Positions 17,357-25,156 of a DNA stretch of 64,000 bases are shown here, one piece after another (the first letter of the stretch is position 1; each line of letters opens with the position of its first letter). Both the position numbers and the translations under genes were made by a program. This stretch comes from Streptomyces monashensis (GTDB lineage Bacteria; Actinomycetota; Actinomycetes; Streptomycetales; Streptomycetaceae): NCBI RefSeq assembly GCF_001866665.1, contig NZ_MLYO01000019.1:38803-102802 (forward strand). Reading direction: 5' to 3'. The notes beneath the pieces are model-generated. The model was not told where the DNA came from and did no database searches. It worked only from the letters and a program-made list of their open reading frames with translations.

Positions 17357-18544
17357 ATGAGCGACCAGCCGCATGAGGGGTACGGGCCCTATGACCCGTA
17401 CCACCAGCAACAACAGCAACCACAGCAGCAGGAACAGCAGCAGTGGCAGGCCTACGACCAGTACGGGCAGTACGGGCAGCAGGCGGGCTACGACCCCCAG
17501 TCGACCCAGCAGTGGCAGGGCCAGACGTGGGACACGCAGACGCACGCGCACACGTACCCGCCGGCGCAGCCATACGAGGGCCAGCAGCAGTACCAGCAGC
17601 CCCAGCCCCAGCACTATCAGCAGCAGCCCGCGTACTCCGGGCCGTACGCGCAGCCGCAGCCGCAGCCGCAGCCGCAGCCGCAGCCGGTGCCGGAGCCGAA
17701 GGCCGCGCCCGCGCCCGTGCCCGAGCCGGAGGCGGAAGCGGAGGGGGAGCCGGAGTACGGTCCGGCCACGCTCGGCGGGAACGCCCGGCTCACGGACGCC
17801 CAGCGGGCGCGCCTGGAGGGCCGTTCGCCGGTCATCGAGCCCGGCATGCAGCCGGCGCTGCTGACCGCCGTCCTCGGCCTGCTCCTGGCCGTGACGGCGC
17901 CGATCGCTTCGTACGCCCTGGTCGTCCCGCTGGTCGTGCTCCAGGCCGTGACGGCGGCGGGCTGGTTCCGGCTGAACGGCATGTGGCCCGCCCGGCAGGG
18001 CATCGCGCTGGCCTTCGCGGGCGGCCTGACGGCCGACGCGGCGGTCCTGGTCGCGGGCCGGGACAACGCGCCCGCCGCGATCCTCGGCCCCCTCGGCGTC
18101 TGGGTCCTGCTGTCCCTGGTCCTCCAGCTGCGCTCGCACGCCTCGCCGGACGAGCGGATGTACGGCCTGATGGCCACGGTCGCCTCGGCGTCGCTGACCG
18201 TCCTCGCCACCGGCTACCTGGGCGCCGACACGCACGCGGTGTCGGTCGGCGCGGCGGCGGTGGCTGTCGCGGTCCTGGCCCGGGCGCTGCCCCTGCCGAC
18301 CCCGGTCTCGGTCGTGGTCTCCCTGCTGGCGGCGGCCGGCGCGGGCATCGCGGTGGGCGGGATGACCCACTTCGGCACGCAGGGCGCCGCCCTGGGCGCG
18401 GCGGCAGCGGCCTGTGCCCTGATCGGCCACCGCGTCGCCAGCTACGACTACCCGTCCCGCTTCGTGCACTTCACGGCCGGCGTCGCGCTCCCGCTGTCCG
18501 CGGCGGCCCCGGTGGTGTGGGCCCTGGGCCGCGCACTGGGCTGA
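17357..18544 (+). CDS. Membrane protein with long Gln/Tyr/Pro-rich N-terminus
   Basis: 395 residues. About the first 110 are low complexity: poly-Gln tracts, YGQYGQQ and a PQPQPQ run, then Pro/Ala/Glu-rich. The remaining two thirds have about eight hydrophobic segments (ALLTAVLGLLLAVTAPI, ALVVPLVVLQAVTAAGW, and others). There is a good ribosome site (AGGATGAGGCGCG) before ATG. It is a conserved type of actinobacterial membrane protein without known function; the disordered tail is presumably cytoplasmic. Confidence 0.85.
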   Translation: MSDQPHEGYGPYDPYHQQQQQPQQQEQQQWQAYDQYGQYGQQAGYDPQSTQQWQGQTWDTQTHAHTYPPAQPYEGQQQYQQPQPQHYQQQPAYSGPYAQPQPQPQPQPQPVPEPKAAPAPVPEPEAEAEGEPEYGPATLGGNARLTDAQRARLEGRSPVIEPGMQPALLTAVLGLLLAVTAPIASYALVVPLVVLQAVTAAGWFRLNGMWPARQGIALAFAGGLTADAAVLVAGRDNAPAAILGPLGVWVLLSLVLQLRSHASPDERMYGLMATVASASLTVLATGYLGADTHAVSVGAAAVAVAVLARALPLPTPVSVVVSLLAAAGAGIAVGGMTHFGTQGAALGAAAAACALIGHRVASYDYPSRFVHFTAGVALPLSAAAPVVWALGRALG

Positions 18545-18563
18545 GCAGGCCGAGCAGACCGAA

Positions 18564-18602
18564 GGGCCGTACCCCGTGGCGTCCAACCCTGGGGTACGGC
18601 CC
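18564..18602. terminator. Strong bidirectional hairpin
   Basis: GGGCCGTACCCC pairs perfectly with GGGGTACGGCCC across a 15-nt loop and is followed by TTCTG. It sits between the convergent membrane-protein and DUF1416 genes. Confidence 0.8.
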
Positions 18603-18642
18603 TTCTGTCCGTCACTCAGCCGTCACCGAGCCCTCGGCTCGC

Positions 18643-18930
18643 TCAGACCGCGATGGCGACCTCGGCCAGCCCACCCTGCTGGGCCACGACCGTGCGGTCG
18701 GCGGAGCCGCCCGGCACCAGCGCCCGCACGGTCCACGTGCCCTCGGCCGCGTAGAACCGGAACTGGCCGGTCGCCGAGGTCGGGACCTCGGCCGTGAACT
18801 CGCCGGTCGAGTCCAGCAGACGGACGTAGCCCGTCACCGGCTCGCCGTCGCGGGTCACCTGACCCTGGATCGTGGTCTCACCGGGCTTGATCGTCGAGGC
18901 GTCGGGGCCGCCGGCCTTCGCTCCGCACAT
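18643..18930 (-). CDS. DUF1416 protein, sulfurtransferase partner
   Basis: 95 residues, Ig-like beta-rich (TIQGQVTRDGEPVTGYVRLLDSTGEFTAEV), starting MCGAK with an N-terminal Cys-Gly. DUF1416 proteins are almost always encoded directly after a rhodanese gene in actinobacteria, as here (27 nt apart), so a role in sulfur handling is inferred. Molecular function unknown. Confidence 0.88.
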   Translation of the reverse strand: MCGAKAGGPDASTIKPGETTIQGQVTRDGEPVTGYVRLLDSTGEFTAEVPTSATGQFRFYAAEGTWTVRALVPGGSADRTVVAQQGGLAEVAIAV

Positions 18931-18957
18931 GTCGTCTCTCCAGAAGAAGGGGATGTC

Positions 18958-19803
18958 TTACTTGTTGGCGCCGAGCTCGATCGGCACGCCGACGAGGGAG
19001 CCGTACTCGGTCCAGGAACCGTCGTAGTTCTTGACGTTCCGCACGCCGAGCAGCTCGTGCAGCACGAACCAGGTCAGGGCCGAGCGCTCACCGATGCGGC
19101 AGTACGCGATGGTGTCCTTGGCGAGGTCCACGCTCTCCTCGGCGTAGAGCTCCTTGAGCTCCTCGTCCGACTTGAAGGTGCCGTCGTCGTTGGCGTTCTT
19201 CGACCACGGGATGTTGCGCGCGCTCGGCACGTGGCCCGGGCGCTGCGACTGCTCCTGCGGCAGGTGGGCCGGGGCGAGCAGCTTGCCGCTGAACTCGTCG
19301 GGCGAACGCACGTCGACCAGGTTCTGCGAGCCGATCGCGGCGACGACGTCGTCACGGAAGGCGCGGATCGAGGTGTCCTGGGCCTTGGCCTTGTAGTCGG
19401 TCTTCGCGCGCTCGGGGACCTCGTCGCCGGCGACCAGCTCGCGGGCGTCCAGCTCCCACTTCTTGCGGCCGCCGTCGAGGAGCTTGACGTTCTCGTGGCC
19501 GTAGAGCTTGAAGTACCAGTAGGCGTACGACGCGAACCAGTTGTTGTTGCCGCCGTAGAGGATCACCAGCGTGTCGTTGGCGATGCCCTTCTCCGACAGC
19601 AGCTTCTCGAAGCCGGCCTGGTCGATGAAGTCGCGGCGGACCGGGTCCTGGAGGTCCTTGGTCCAGTCGATGCGGATCGCGTTCTTGATGTGGTTCTTCT
19701 CGTAGGCGGACGTGTCCTCGTCCACCTCCACGAGGGCGATGTTCGGGTTGTCCAGGTTCTCCTGGACCCAGTCGGCGTCTACGAGGACGTCGCTGCGGCT
19801 CAT
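18958..19803 (-). CDS. Thiosulfate/3-mercaptopyruvate sulfurtransferase (rhodanese)
   Basis: 281 residues with two rhodanese domains; the C-terminal one holds active cysteine C235 in CRIGERS. It transfers sulfane sulfur from thiosulfate or mercaptopyruvate to a thiophilic acceptor and acts in the cytoplasm. It is of the CysA2/SseA type of mycobacteria. The gene is preceded by a short Cys-containing leader peptide and a hairpin, suggesting cysteine-responsive control, and is followed by DUF1416. Confidence 0.93.
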   Translation of the reverse strand: MSRSDVLVDADWVQENLDNPNIALVEVDEDTSAYEKNHIKNAIRIDWTKDLQDPVRRDFIDQAGFEKLLSEKGIANDTLVILYGGNNNWFASYAYWYFKLYGHENVKLLDGGRKKWELDARELVAGDEVPERAKTDYKAKAQDTSIRAFRDDVVAAIGSQNLVDVRSPDEFSGKLLAPAHLPQEQSQRPGHVPSARNIPWSKNANDDGTFKSDEELKELYAEESVDLAKDTIAYCRIGERSALTWFVLHELLGVRNVKNYDGSWTEYGSLVGVPIELGANK

Positions 19804-19916
19804 GCTCTTTCTCCTCCGGGGCAGTCGCGGCGGGGCGTGCAGAAGTAGAGAGGGCGCTCCCGAAAAGGGCCGGGCGGCGCACGGGTGCCCTTACCAGCAG
19901 GGCGGCTGAGGGATGC

Positions 19917-19933
19917 GGAAGTGGGTCACTTCC
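19917..19933. promoter_or_regulatory. Hairpin just after leader peptide stop
   Basis: GGAAGTG-GGT-CACTTCC is a perfect 7-bp stem with a 3-nt loop starting two bases past the leader peptide stop codon, in the untranslated leader of the sulfurtransferase gene. The position suits an attenuation or ribosome-dependent switch. Confidence 0.55.
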
Positions 19934-19935
19934 AC

Positions 19936-20016
19936 TCAGAAGGGGCGACAGAGCATGGCGGCAACGCGGCACAGGTCCACTGCCCGCCGCTTCGTGAGAT
20001 CCGCCTGTCGCTTCAT
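19936..20016 (-). CDS. 26-residue Cys-containing leader peptide
   Basis: Short open frame beginning MKRQADLTKRRAVDLC and ending LCRPF, with two cysteines spaced seven residues apart near the end (CRVAAMLC). It closely resembles the Cys leader peptides named after mycobacterial Ms5788A/Ms4527A, found upstream of sulfurtransferase and sulfur-uptake genes. Its stop lies 132 nt before the sulfurtransferase start on the same strand. Translation speed at the Cys codons is thought to report cysteine supply in that family; control here is inferred. Confidence 0.8.
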   Translation of the reverse strand: MKRQADLTKRRAVDLCRVAAMLCRPF

Positions 20017-20234
20017 GGCCCCGATCGTAGGGACGTCCGGGCGCGCGTGTCACCGGTGTGTCGTATGGCGAGACGCGATCGTCCGGATGGTGGGACGGGA
20101 AGAGCGCCCGGGGCAGGCGGCGGTGGCCTGCGGGCGCTCGAGCGGGTGACGCATCTACGGTGCGGACGTGGCCGTCTCGCCAATCGGACGAAGTCTGTCC
20201 ATCGCGGTGTTCCGCAGGTGTTCCGCGGGTGCCT

Positions 20235-20978
20235 CTACCCCGCCAACCGGACGTCCGAACCCTTCACGCTGATCCGCACGCCGTCCGGCGCGGCCTGGAC
20301 CTTGTCCAGCTTGATGCCGCCGGGCAGCTGGTTGATGGCCTGGCTGAAGTCGGTGACGTCGCGGACGCGGTTGTCGGCGGCGGAAATGGCGGCCAGCTCG
20401 GGCAGGGAGTCGGCGTGGACCTCGACCTTGTTGTTCACGACGGCCACGGAGCTGAGCACGGACGTCGTCTGGTCGACCGGGATGGACAGGAACGAGCCGG
20501 TGATGTGGATCGCGACCTTGATCTTGCCGTTGCCGCCGTCGGACAGCCCCACGACCTGGGCCTGGACCCCCGGTACGACCTCGGTCGGCTGGGACTTGGA
20601 GGTCTTCAGCAGCTCGGCGTAGGAGACGGTCGCGGTGCCGGTGGCGCTGTCCGCGGTGGCGGAGCTGTAGTCGCCGGAGAAGGAGACGCCCTTCATGTCG
20701 GCCTTCAGGTCGTCGATCCGGATCGTCGTGCCGTCGGTCCCGGTGGCCGCCTGGTAGTCCTTGATCCCGACCTGGACGTCGTCCAGCGACCCGCCCGCGA
20801 GCTGGGTGAGGAACGGGAACCCCTCGATGCTGACGTCCGGCGTCGAGGCCAGCTTCTCCGTCGACTTCAGCTTGTCGGCGGCCTTCCCCTCGGCGAAGTG
20901 CACGGCGACCCGGTCCACGATCACGAACAGCCCGCCCAGGATCACGACGAGGATCAGGAGTATTCGCAGGGCGCGCAT
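20235..20978 (-). CDS. DUF2993 (LmeA-like) secreted/membrane-anchored protein
   Basis: 247 residues with an N-terminal hydrophobic anchor (RILLILVVILGGLFVIV) and an exported beta-rich domain (GFPFLTQLAGGSLDDVQVGIKDY) typical of DUF2993. The mycobacterial member LmeA binds phosphoinositides and helps lipomannan growth; here only a lipid-binding envelope role can be inferred. Ends in a Ser-Val-Lys-Gly-rich strand. Confidence 0.82.
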   Translation of the reverse strand: MRALRILLILVVILGGLFVIVDRVAVHFAEGKAADKLKSTEKLASTPDVSIEGFPFLTQLAGGSLDDVQVGIKDYQAATGTDGTTIRIDDLKADMKGVSFSGDYSSATADSATGTATVSYAELLKTSKSQPTEVVPGVQAQVVGLSDGGNGKIKVAIHITGSFLSIPVDQTTSVLSSVAVVNNKVEVHADSLPELAAISAADNRVRDVTDFSQAINQLPGGIKLDKVQAAPDGVRISVKGSDVRLAG

Positions 20979-21123
20979 GTGGTGGTTCTCCCCGAGGGTC
21001 GGTGTCGTTCGTCCGCTGCCGTACGGCCGTACGCCACGGTAACCCTGCGGGGTGGGGCCGGGCGGGCTTTGTCGATCACTTGTGACAGGGGCCGCTCGGA
21101 GCCCCGCGACCTACCCTGGAGGC

Positions 21124-21387
21124 ATGTACGCGCGGCGGCGGCACGTCTACTTCGCGATGATGGGCGTCTGTATCGGGCTTTTCGTTCTGGCCTGGGGAGT
21201 CGTCCGGATCTGGTCTGTGCCGGCGGCCGTCGGCATGTGCGTGGTGGCCATGGTCATTCCGCCGGTCGCGGCGATGATCGCCAACCGCCGGGGCCCGGAG
21301 GACCGTTGGTGGGACGATCCGTCCGGGGACCCGAAGTCCGACGAGTGGTGGGACGAGCTGGACGGCAAGAAGCGCCCCCGGCAGTGA
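21124..21387 (+). CDS. DUF3099 two-span membrane protein
   Basis: 87 residues: two closely spaced membrane helices (about 8-27 and 33-50) then an acidic Trp-rich tail (DRWWDDPSGDPKSDEWWDEL). Matches the DUF3099 family of small actinobacterial membrane proteins of unknown function. The ATG at 21124 is preceded by TGGAGG. Convergent with the DsrE-like gene with a 4-nt gap. Confidence 0.8.
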   Translation: MYARRRHVYFAMMGVCIGLFVLAWGVVRIWSVPAAVGMCVVAMVIPPVAAMIANRRGPEDRWWDDPSGDPKSDEWWDELDGKKRPRQ

Positions 21388-21391
21388 GCCG

Positions 21392-21754
21392 TCAGTACAC
21401 GAGGGCCTGGGCGCCGTCGGCGAGGGCCTCCTGCACGAAGACCTGCGCGCCCGCGATCCGTACGCCCTCGATGACGTCCTTCTCGGTGATCTCCCGCCGG
21501 GCCGCGCACTGCGTGCACAGCGTGAGGCGTCCCGCGGCGAGGATCGCGTCGATCAGATCCGGCAGCGGCGCGGAGTGCGGCAGCTCGAACTCCGCGGCCC
21601 GCCCCGGCAGCGCGAACCAGGACGACTCGCCGGTCAGCCACAGCGAGACCTCGACGCCGCTGGCCACGGCCACCGCCGCCACGGTGAACGCCTGCGAACA
21701 GCGCTCGGGCGCGTCCGCCCCGGCCGTCACCTTGATCACGAGCTTCTTGGTCAT
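21392..21754 (-). CDS. DsrE-family small protein
   Basis: 120 residues with the DsrE/DsrF fold signature (KLVIKVTAGADAPERCSQAF ... GRLTLCTQCAARREI). The CTQC pair could be a thiol site. DsrE-like proteins take part in sulfur relay or act as peroxiredoxin-like proteins. Its ATG overlaps the upstream gene's stop, so it is the last member of a three-gene coupled set. Confidence 0.85.
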   Translation of the reverse strand: MTKKLVIKVTAGADAPERCSQAFTVAAVAVASGVEVSLWLTGESSWFALPGRAAEFELPHSAPLPDLIDAILAAGRLTLCTQCAARREITEKDVIEGVRIAGAQVFVQEALADGAQALVY

Positions 21755-22002
21755 ACGGGAAGCGTAGCCGCGACGACGACGGTGACGATCAGCGTGGCGA
21801 CACAGAGCACGGTGAGCACCCCGCTGACGGTGGCACCGTCCACCGACCGCCTCCGCCTCCGGCGCCGTTGCTCCCGGGCCCGCTCGGCGAAGTACGGATG
21901 GAAGGGCGGCAGCGCGTAGGCGGGCGGGACGGACCCCGGGTCCCGGGGCGTACGTCCCTCCTCCTGCCACCGCCTGCACTCCTCGTACGGCAGTCCCGTC
22001 AT
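21751..22002 (-). CDS. Small single-span membrane protein
   Basis: 83 residues: Pro/Arg-rich front, an Arg-only stretch (EQRRRRRRRS) and one C-terminal hydrophobic helix (VSGVLTVLCVATLIVTVVVAATL). ATGA overlaps occur at both ends with its neighbours. The Arg run before the helix fixes the N-terminus in the cytoplasm. Unknown function. Confidence 0.7.
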   Translation of the reverse strand: MTGLPYEECRRWQEEGRTPRDPGSVPPAYALPPFHPYFAERAREQRRRRRRRSVDGATVSGVLTVLCVATLIVTVVVAATLPV

Positions 22003-22160
22003 GCCCGGTGCTCCCTGCGCTGGTGCTGGCGCAGCAGGACGTTGGCGTCCACCTCTGCGCTCCGGTCGTACGTCGCCTGCGCGGCCTCCCGTCGGTTGGC
22101 CAGCTCCGCGCAGGCGGCGCAGCCGGGGACGGGGCTCGGTGGCCGGGTGATGTCGATCAT
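21999..22160 (-). CDS. 53-residue protein with CxxC motif
   Basis: A short soluble protein starting MIDITRPPSPVPGCAAC with one CxxC, then a charged helix. Encoded first in a coupled set (ATGA overlap with the next gene) and divergent from the XRE regulator. Small CxxC proteins of this type are common next to XRE/DUF397 pairs in Streptomyces. Role unknown. Confidence 0.65.
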   Translation of the reverse strand: MIDITRPPSPVPGCAACAELANRREAAQATYDRSAEVDANVLLRQHQRREHRA

Positions 22161-22265
22161 GGGTCGGCTCCTTTCTCCGCACGCCTGCGCGCAGCGCGAG
22201 GTGAGCGCTACGCTGCGTGTTCGGGCGGCGTGACGAGCATGACGCAGAGAAACGGCATCCGGGCT

Positions 22266-22280
22266 GTTGAGAGGCTCAAC
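22266..22280. promoter_or_regulatory. Inverted repeat GTTGAG-AGG-CTCAAC, likely XRE operator
   Basis: A perfect 6-bp inverted repeat with a 3-nt spacer lies 45 nt before the XRE gene start. It is followed by two direct AAATTCAAC copies (about 22299-22316), an AT-rich patch that probably holds the promoter. Autoregulation is inferred. Confidence 0.5.
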
Positions 22281-22325
22281 TTCCACGCTGGGACTGCCAA
22301 ATTCAACAAATTCAACAGGAGCGCG

Positions 22326-23168
22326 ATGCCGCAGCGGCTGGTGATCACGGGACGGAGTCAGGAGCCACGGGGACGCTTCGCGGAGGAGTTACGGCGCCTG
22401 CGGAGCGAGCGTGGCCCGAGCCTGCGGGACCTCGCGAAGGAGGTGGGCTGGGACGCGTCCCTGTTCAGCAAGATGGAGAGCGGACGGACCCTGGGCGGCC
22501 CGGAGGTCGTCCAGGCGCTGGACCAGTACTACGGCACACCTGGACTGCTGGTCACGCTGTGGGAGTTGGCGGTGGCGGATCCGACGCAGTTCAAGGAGCA
22601 GTACCGGAGGTACATGCTGCTGGAGTCGGAGGCGGTGAGCCTGTGGCACTACGGGGTCAGCATCCTGCCCGGGCTTCTCCAGACAGACGGGTACGCCCGT
22701 GAACTGCTTGCGCTGGGAGGCGCCAAGGGCGAGGAGTTGGACCAGCAGGTTGAGGCCCGCACGAGTCGGCGGGAGTTGTTGGAGGGTGTTGACGCCCCGC
22801 CGTTTCGTGCTCTCCTCGGCGAGGCCGTGCTGCGGACGCCACTGCGGGATCCGAGCGAGTGGCGGGTGCAACTGGAGAGCCTGCTGGAGGCGTCGGAGCG
22901 GCCTCACGTCACGATCCAGGTGCTGCCGCAGCACGTCGGGCTGCACGGTCTGGTGAGTACAGCGGTGATGTTTCTGCGGATGCCGGGCGGGCGGACAGTG
23001 GCATACACGGAGAATGCCCACCGCGGTGAACTGGTCGAGGAAAACGCGTCTGTTGAGCGGCTCCACCGTGCGTACGATGCGATGAGGGACGTGGCCTTGA
23101 TCCCGGCCGAGTCGCGGAAGTTCATCATGCGGATGTTGGAGGAAATGCCGTGCGAGTCATCGACCTGA
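22326..23168 (+). CDS. XRE-family regulator with DUF5753 domain (TTA codon)
   Basis: 280 residues. Helix-turn-helix at about 18-75 (SLRDLAKEVGWDASLFSKMESGRTLGG), then the DUF5753 effector domain (PGLLQTDGYARELL, QVLPQHVGLHGLVSTAVMFLRMPGGRTVAYTE). It pairs with the overlapping DUF397 gene, a hallmark of Streptomyces developmental regulator pairs (as in WhiJ/AbaA-like systems). Codon 22 is TTA (22389-22391), so translation should need the bldA leucyl-tRNA and be delayed until development. The start at 22326 follows AGGAG. Confidence 0.92.
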   Translation: MPQRLVITGRSQEPRGRFAEELRRLRSERGPSLRDLAKEVGWDASLFSKMESGRTLGGPEVVQALDQYYGTPGLLVTLWELAVADPTQFKEQYRRYMLLESEAVSLWHYGVSILPGLLQTDGYARELLALGGAKGEELDQQVEARTSRRELLEGVDAPPFRALLGEAVLRTPLRDPSEWRVQLESLLEASERPHVTIQVLPQHVGLHGLVSTAVMFLRMPGGRTVAYTENAHRGELVEENASVERLHRAYDAMRDVALIPAESRKFIMRMLEEMPCESST

Positions 23169-23500
23169 CCGGCGTGACGTGGCGCAAGAGCAGCTACAGC
23201 AACCCGGACGGTGGCGAGTGCGTCGAAGTCTCCGACGATCTCCTGACCCGCGCGCGCTGGCGCAAGAGCAGCCACAGCAACTCCGACGGCGGCCAGTGCG
23301 TCGAGGTCTCCGGCGACTTCCTGACCGGCGGGGACTGGCGCAAGAGCAGCTACAGCAACCCGGACGGCGGCGCCTGCGTCGAAGTCGCCGACAAGATCCC
23401 TTCCGTCATCCCCGTCCGTGACAGCAAGGACACCACCCGTACCCCCCTCCTCCTCGGTGCGCTCGCCTGGAAGGCGTTCGTCGACGACGTCAAGCGCTGA
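23150..23500 (+). CDS. DUF397 protein with three tandem repeats
   Basis: 116 residues. Residues 11-88 or so are three copies of a 26-residue unit: WRKSSYSNPDGGECVEV, WRKSSHSNSDGGQCVEV and WRKSSYSNPDGGACVEV with short linkers. Usual DUF397 proteins carry one such unit. The family is thought to act on its XRE partner, which is encoded with a 19-nt overlap just upstream. A C-terminal hydrophobic patch (TPLLLGALAWKAFVDDVKR) completes the normal DUF397 end. Confidence 0.9.
   Translation: MRVIDLTGVTWRKSSYSNPDGGECVEVSDDLLTRARWRKSSHSNSDGGQCVEVSGDFLTGGDWRKSSYSNPDGGACVEVADKIPSVIPVRDSKDTTRTPLLLGALAWKAFVDDVKR
23180..23413. repeat. 78-bp tandem repeat, three units
   Basis: Units starting at 23180, 23258 and 23336 (each TGGCGCAAGAGC) have an exact 78-bp period, giving the three DUF397 modules. 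They are nearly identical at DNA level, implying recent duplication or conversion. Confidence 0.9.
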
Positions 23501-23551
23501 ATCGTAATCAAACCCAGCTACAACTCCGTGTGCATGCCATGAGTCTCCTGT

Positions 23552-23578
23552 GGAGCGCGGGTGGGCAACCCGCGCTCC
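23552..23578. terminator. Hairpin after DUF397 gene
   Basis: GGAGCGCGGGT and ACCCGCGCTCC form a perfect 11-bp stem with a GGGCA loop, 52 nt past the DUF397 stop and just before the next gene's ribosome site. Confidence 0.75.
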
Positions 23579-23597
23579 CATCCTGTAGGGAGACGTC

Positions 23598-24314
23598 TTG
23601 GAATCACCTGAAAGACCGGGGCGCCGGGGCCGGACCGCCGCGCTGATCGCGGGGGCCGCCGGGCTCGGTGTCGTCGCGGGGGTCTGCACCGGATACGTCA
23701 TCCAGGCCGGTCGGCCGCCCACGAAGCTGCCCTCGCTGTCGCAGCCCGTCGTCGCCCAGGCCAAGGGCACTGTCGAGCCCCTGTCGGCGGCGGACGACCG
23801 CCGGGTGAAGACCGACGGCGACCTGCGCAAGCTGCTGCTGAAGCGGCCCGAGGGCGCGCGGGCCACCGATTTCGGGAGCTCCGACGGCTGGATGGACCTG
23901 GCCGACTACGCGAGCGACTTCAAGAAGCCGACCGGGGCCTTCAAGGACGAGCTGCAGAGCGAGTTCCGGCGCGCGGCCCAGACCACGTGGCAGACCGGCA
24001 CGTACACGGTCGAGATACGGCTAGTCCAGTACCACCAGGTGTCGGCGCCCGGCGCCGCCAAGCGCGTGGAGGAGCAGCGGTACTGGGCCGAGCGGGAGCC
24101 GGACACCAACAGCTCGCCGCTGCCCGGCACCGGCGACGGCATGGTGTACGTGCACCGCACGCCGAAAGCCGCGAGCGGCTACCAGCCGGAGTACTCGGCC
24201 GAGGCGCTCGCCTCGCGCGGTGACATCTACATGGACGTCTGGATCAGCGACACCCAGCCGATCCCCGAGAACAAGATCATGGAACTGGCGGAGCGGCAGG
24301 TGGCCCAGCTGTGA
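23598..24314 (+). CDS. Exported single-span protein, cassette member A
   Basis: 238 residues: short basic N-terminus, one membrane span (about 13-35), then an exported domain. The segment DLRKLLLKRPEGARATDFGS...YASDFKKPTGAFKDEL is clearly related to DLRKLVLPGPKGAKAVPVLAG...YASKDDRDALRDEL in member C. Start is TTG 23598 after TAGGGAGA. The stop overlaps member B's GTG (GTGA). No enzyme motif; probably a binding or sensing ectodomain. Confidence 0.8.
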   Translation: MESPERPGRRGRTAALIAGAAGLGVVAGVCTGYVIQAGRPPTKLPSLSQPVVAQAKGTVEPLSAADDRRVKTDGDLRKLLLKRPEGARATDFGSSDGWMDLADYASDFKKPTGAFKDELQSEFRRAAQTTWQTGTYTVEIRLVQYHQVSAPGAAKRVEEQRYWAEREPDTNSSPLPGTGDGMVYVHRTPKAASGYQPEYSAEALASRGDIYMDVWISDTQPIPENKIMELAERQVAQL

Positions 24315-25156
24315 ACGAGTCCGTCAACGAATCCGCCGAGCCCGAGGCGTCGCCCGCACCGGCCGTACCGGCCCCCGCGCGGCGGCCCGTCGGCCGGACC
24401 GTCGCCGTCGCGCTGCTGGCCCTCGCCGTCGTCGGCGGGGTCGGGTTCACCGCGGTGACGGTCGCCGGTGCCGACCGGGACCCCGGCAAGCCCGTCTTCG
24501 CGTTCCCCAAGGCCTCCGAGGGGGGCGGGAGGGGCGAGAGCCTCCAGAACGACCAGCAGGGCAGGGACGTCTCGGGGCTGCGTGGCCTGCTGATGCCGTA
24601 CGAGTGGGGCGGGTCCCACGGCTACGCCCAGGGGCCGGACATCGGCGAGTTCGGCCCCGATGTCGCGCTCGACGGACGCGAGGCCACCGCACTGCGCAAG
24701 CAGGAGATCCACGGCCTGCCGCCGACGACCCGGCGGGCACTGGACCAGGTGATCGACAAGGAACACATCCGGGGCATGGCGATGCGCAGCTACGCCCCGT
24801 TCAACAACGAATACGGGGGCCTCGACAAGCCCTTCACGCTCACCTTCGAACTGGTCCGGATGGCGAACCGCGACTCCGTACGCGAACTCTCCACCGGCCG
24901 GAACAAGTTCTTCGACGCCCTCGGGGTCTTCCCCAGGGGGCCGGAGATCCCGGGCCACAAGGAGGCGGCCTGCTTCCGGATGCCCAGGACGGGAGACGCG
25001 AAGATCGACCGCATGGTCTGCTCCGCCTCGGTGGGCGACGTGCTCGTCACGGTCAACGCGGCCGGGACCCGCCCGCTCGACACCGACGCCATCGCCGTCT
25101 TCGTCGGCAGACAGCTCGACCGCATCAAGGACAAGGACCCGGGGAAGGCCGTATGA
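24311..25156 (+). CDS. Exported single-span protein, cassette member B
   Basis: 281 residues: Pro/Ala-rich cytoplasmic tail, one membrane span (about 28-53), then an exported domain with two cysteines (EAACFRMP and DRMVCSAS) that could form a disulfide. The pattern GLRGLLMP ... FTLTFELVRM and a C-terminal VTVNAAG...VGRQLDR resembles the layout of members A and C, though more distant. Coupled at both ends by four-base overlaps. Function unknown. Confidence 0.78.
   Translation: MNESVNESAEPEASPAPAVPAPARRPVGRTVAVALLALAVVGGVGFTAVTVAGADRDPGKPVFAFPKASEGGGRGESLQNDQQGRDVSGLRGLLMPYEWGGSHGYAQGPDIGEFGPDVALDGREATALRKQEIHGLPPTTRRALDQVIDKEHIRGMAMRSYAPFNNEYGGLDKPFTLTFELVRMANRDSVRELSTGRNKFFDALGVFPRGPEIPGHKEAACFRMPRTGDAKIDRMVCSASVGDVLVTVNAAGTRPLDTDAIAVFVGRQLDRIKDKDPGKAV

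Noticed and set aside
15137..18586. Very long open frame (over 1100 codons) on the minus strand
   Set aside because: It runs antisense through the hydrolase, MoaD-like and Gln-rich genes; composition is Arg/Gly/Gln low-complexity as expected for an opposite-strand shadow in GC-rich DNA.
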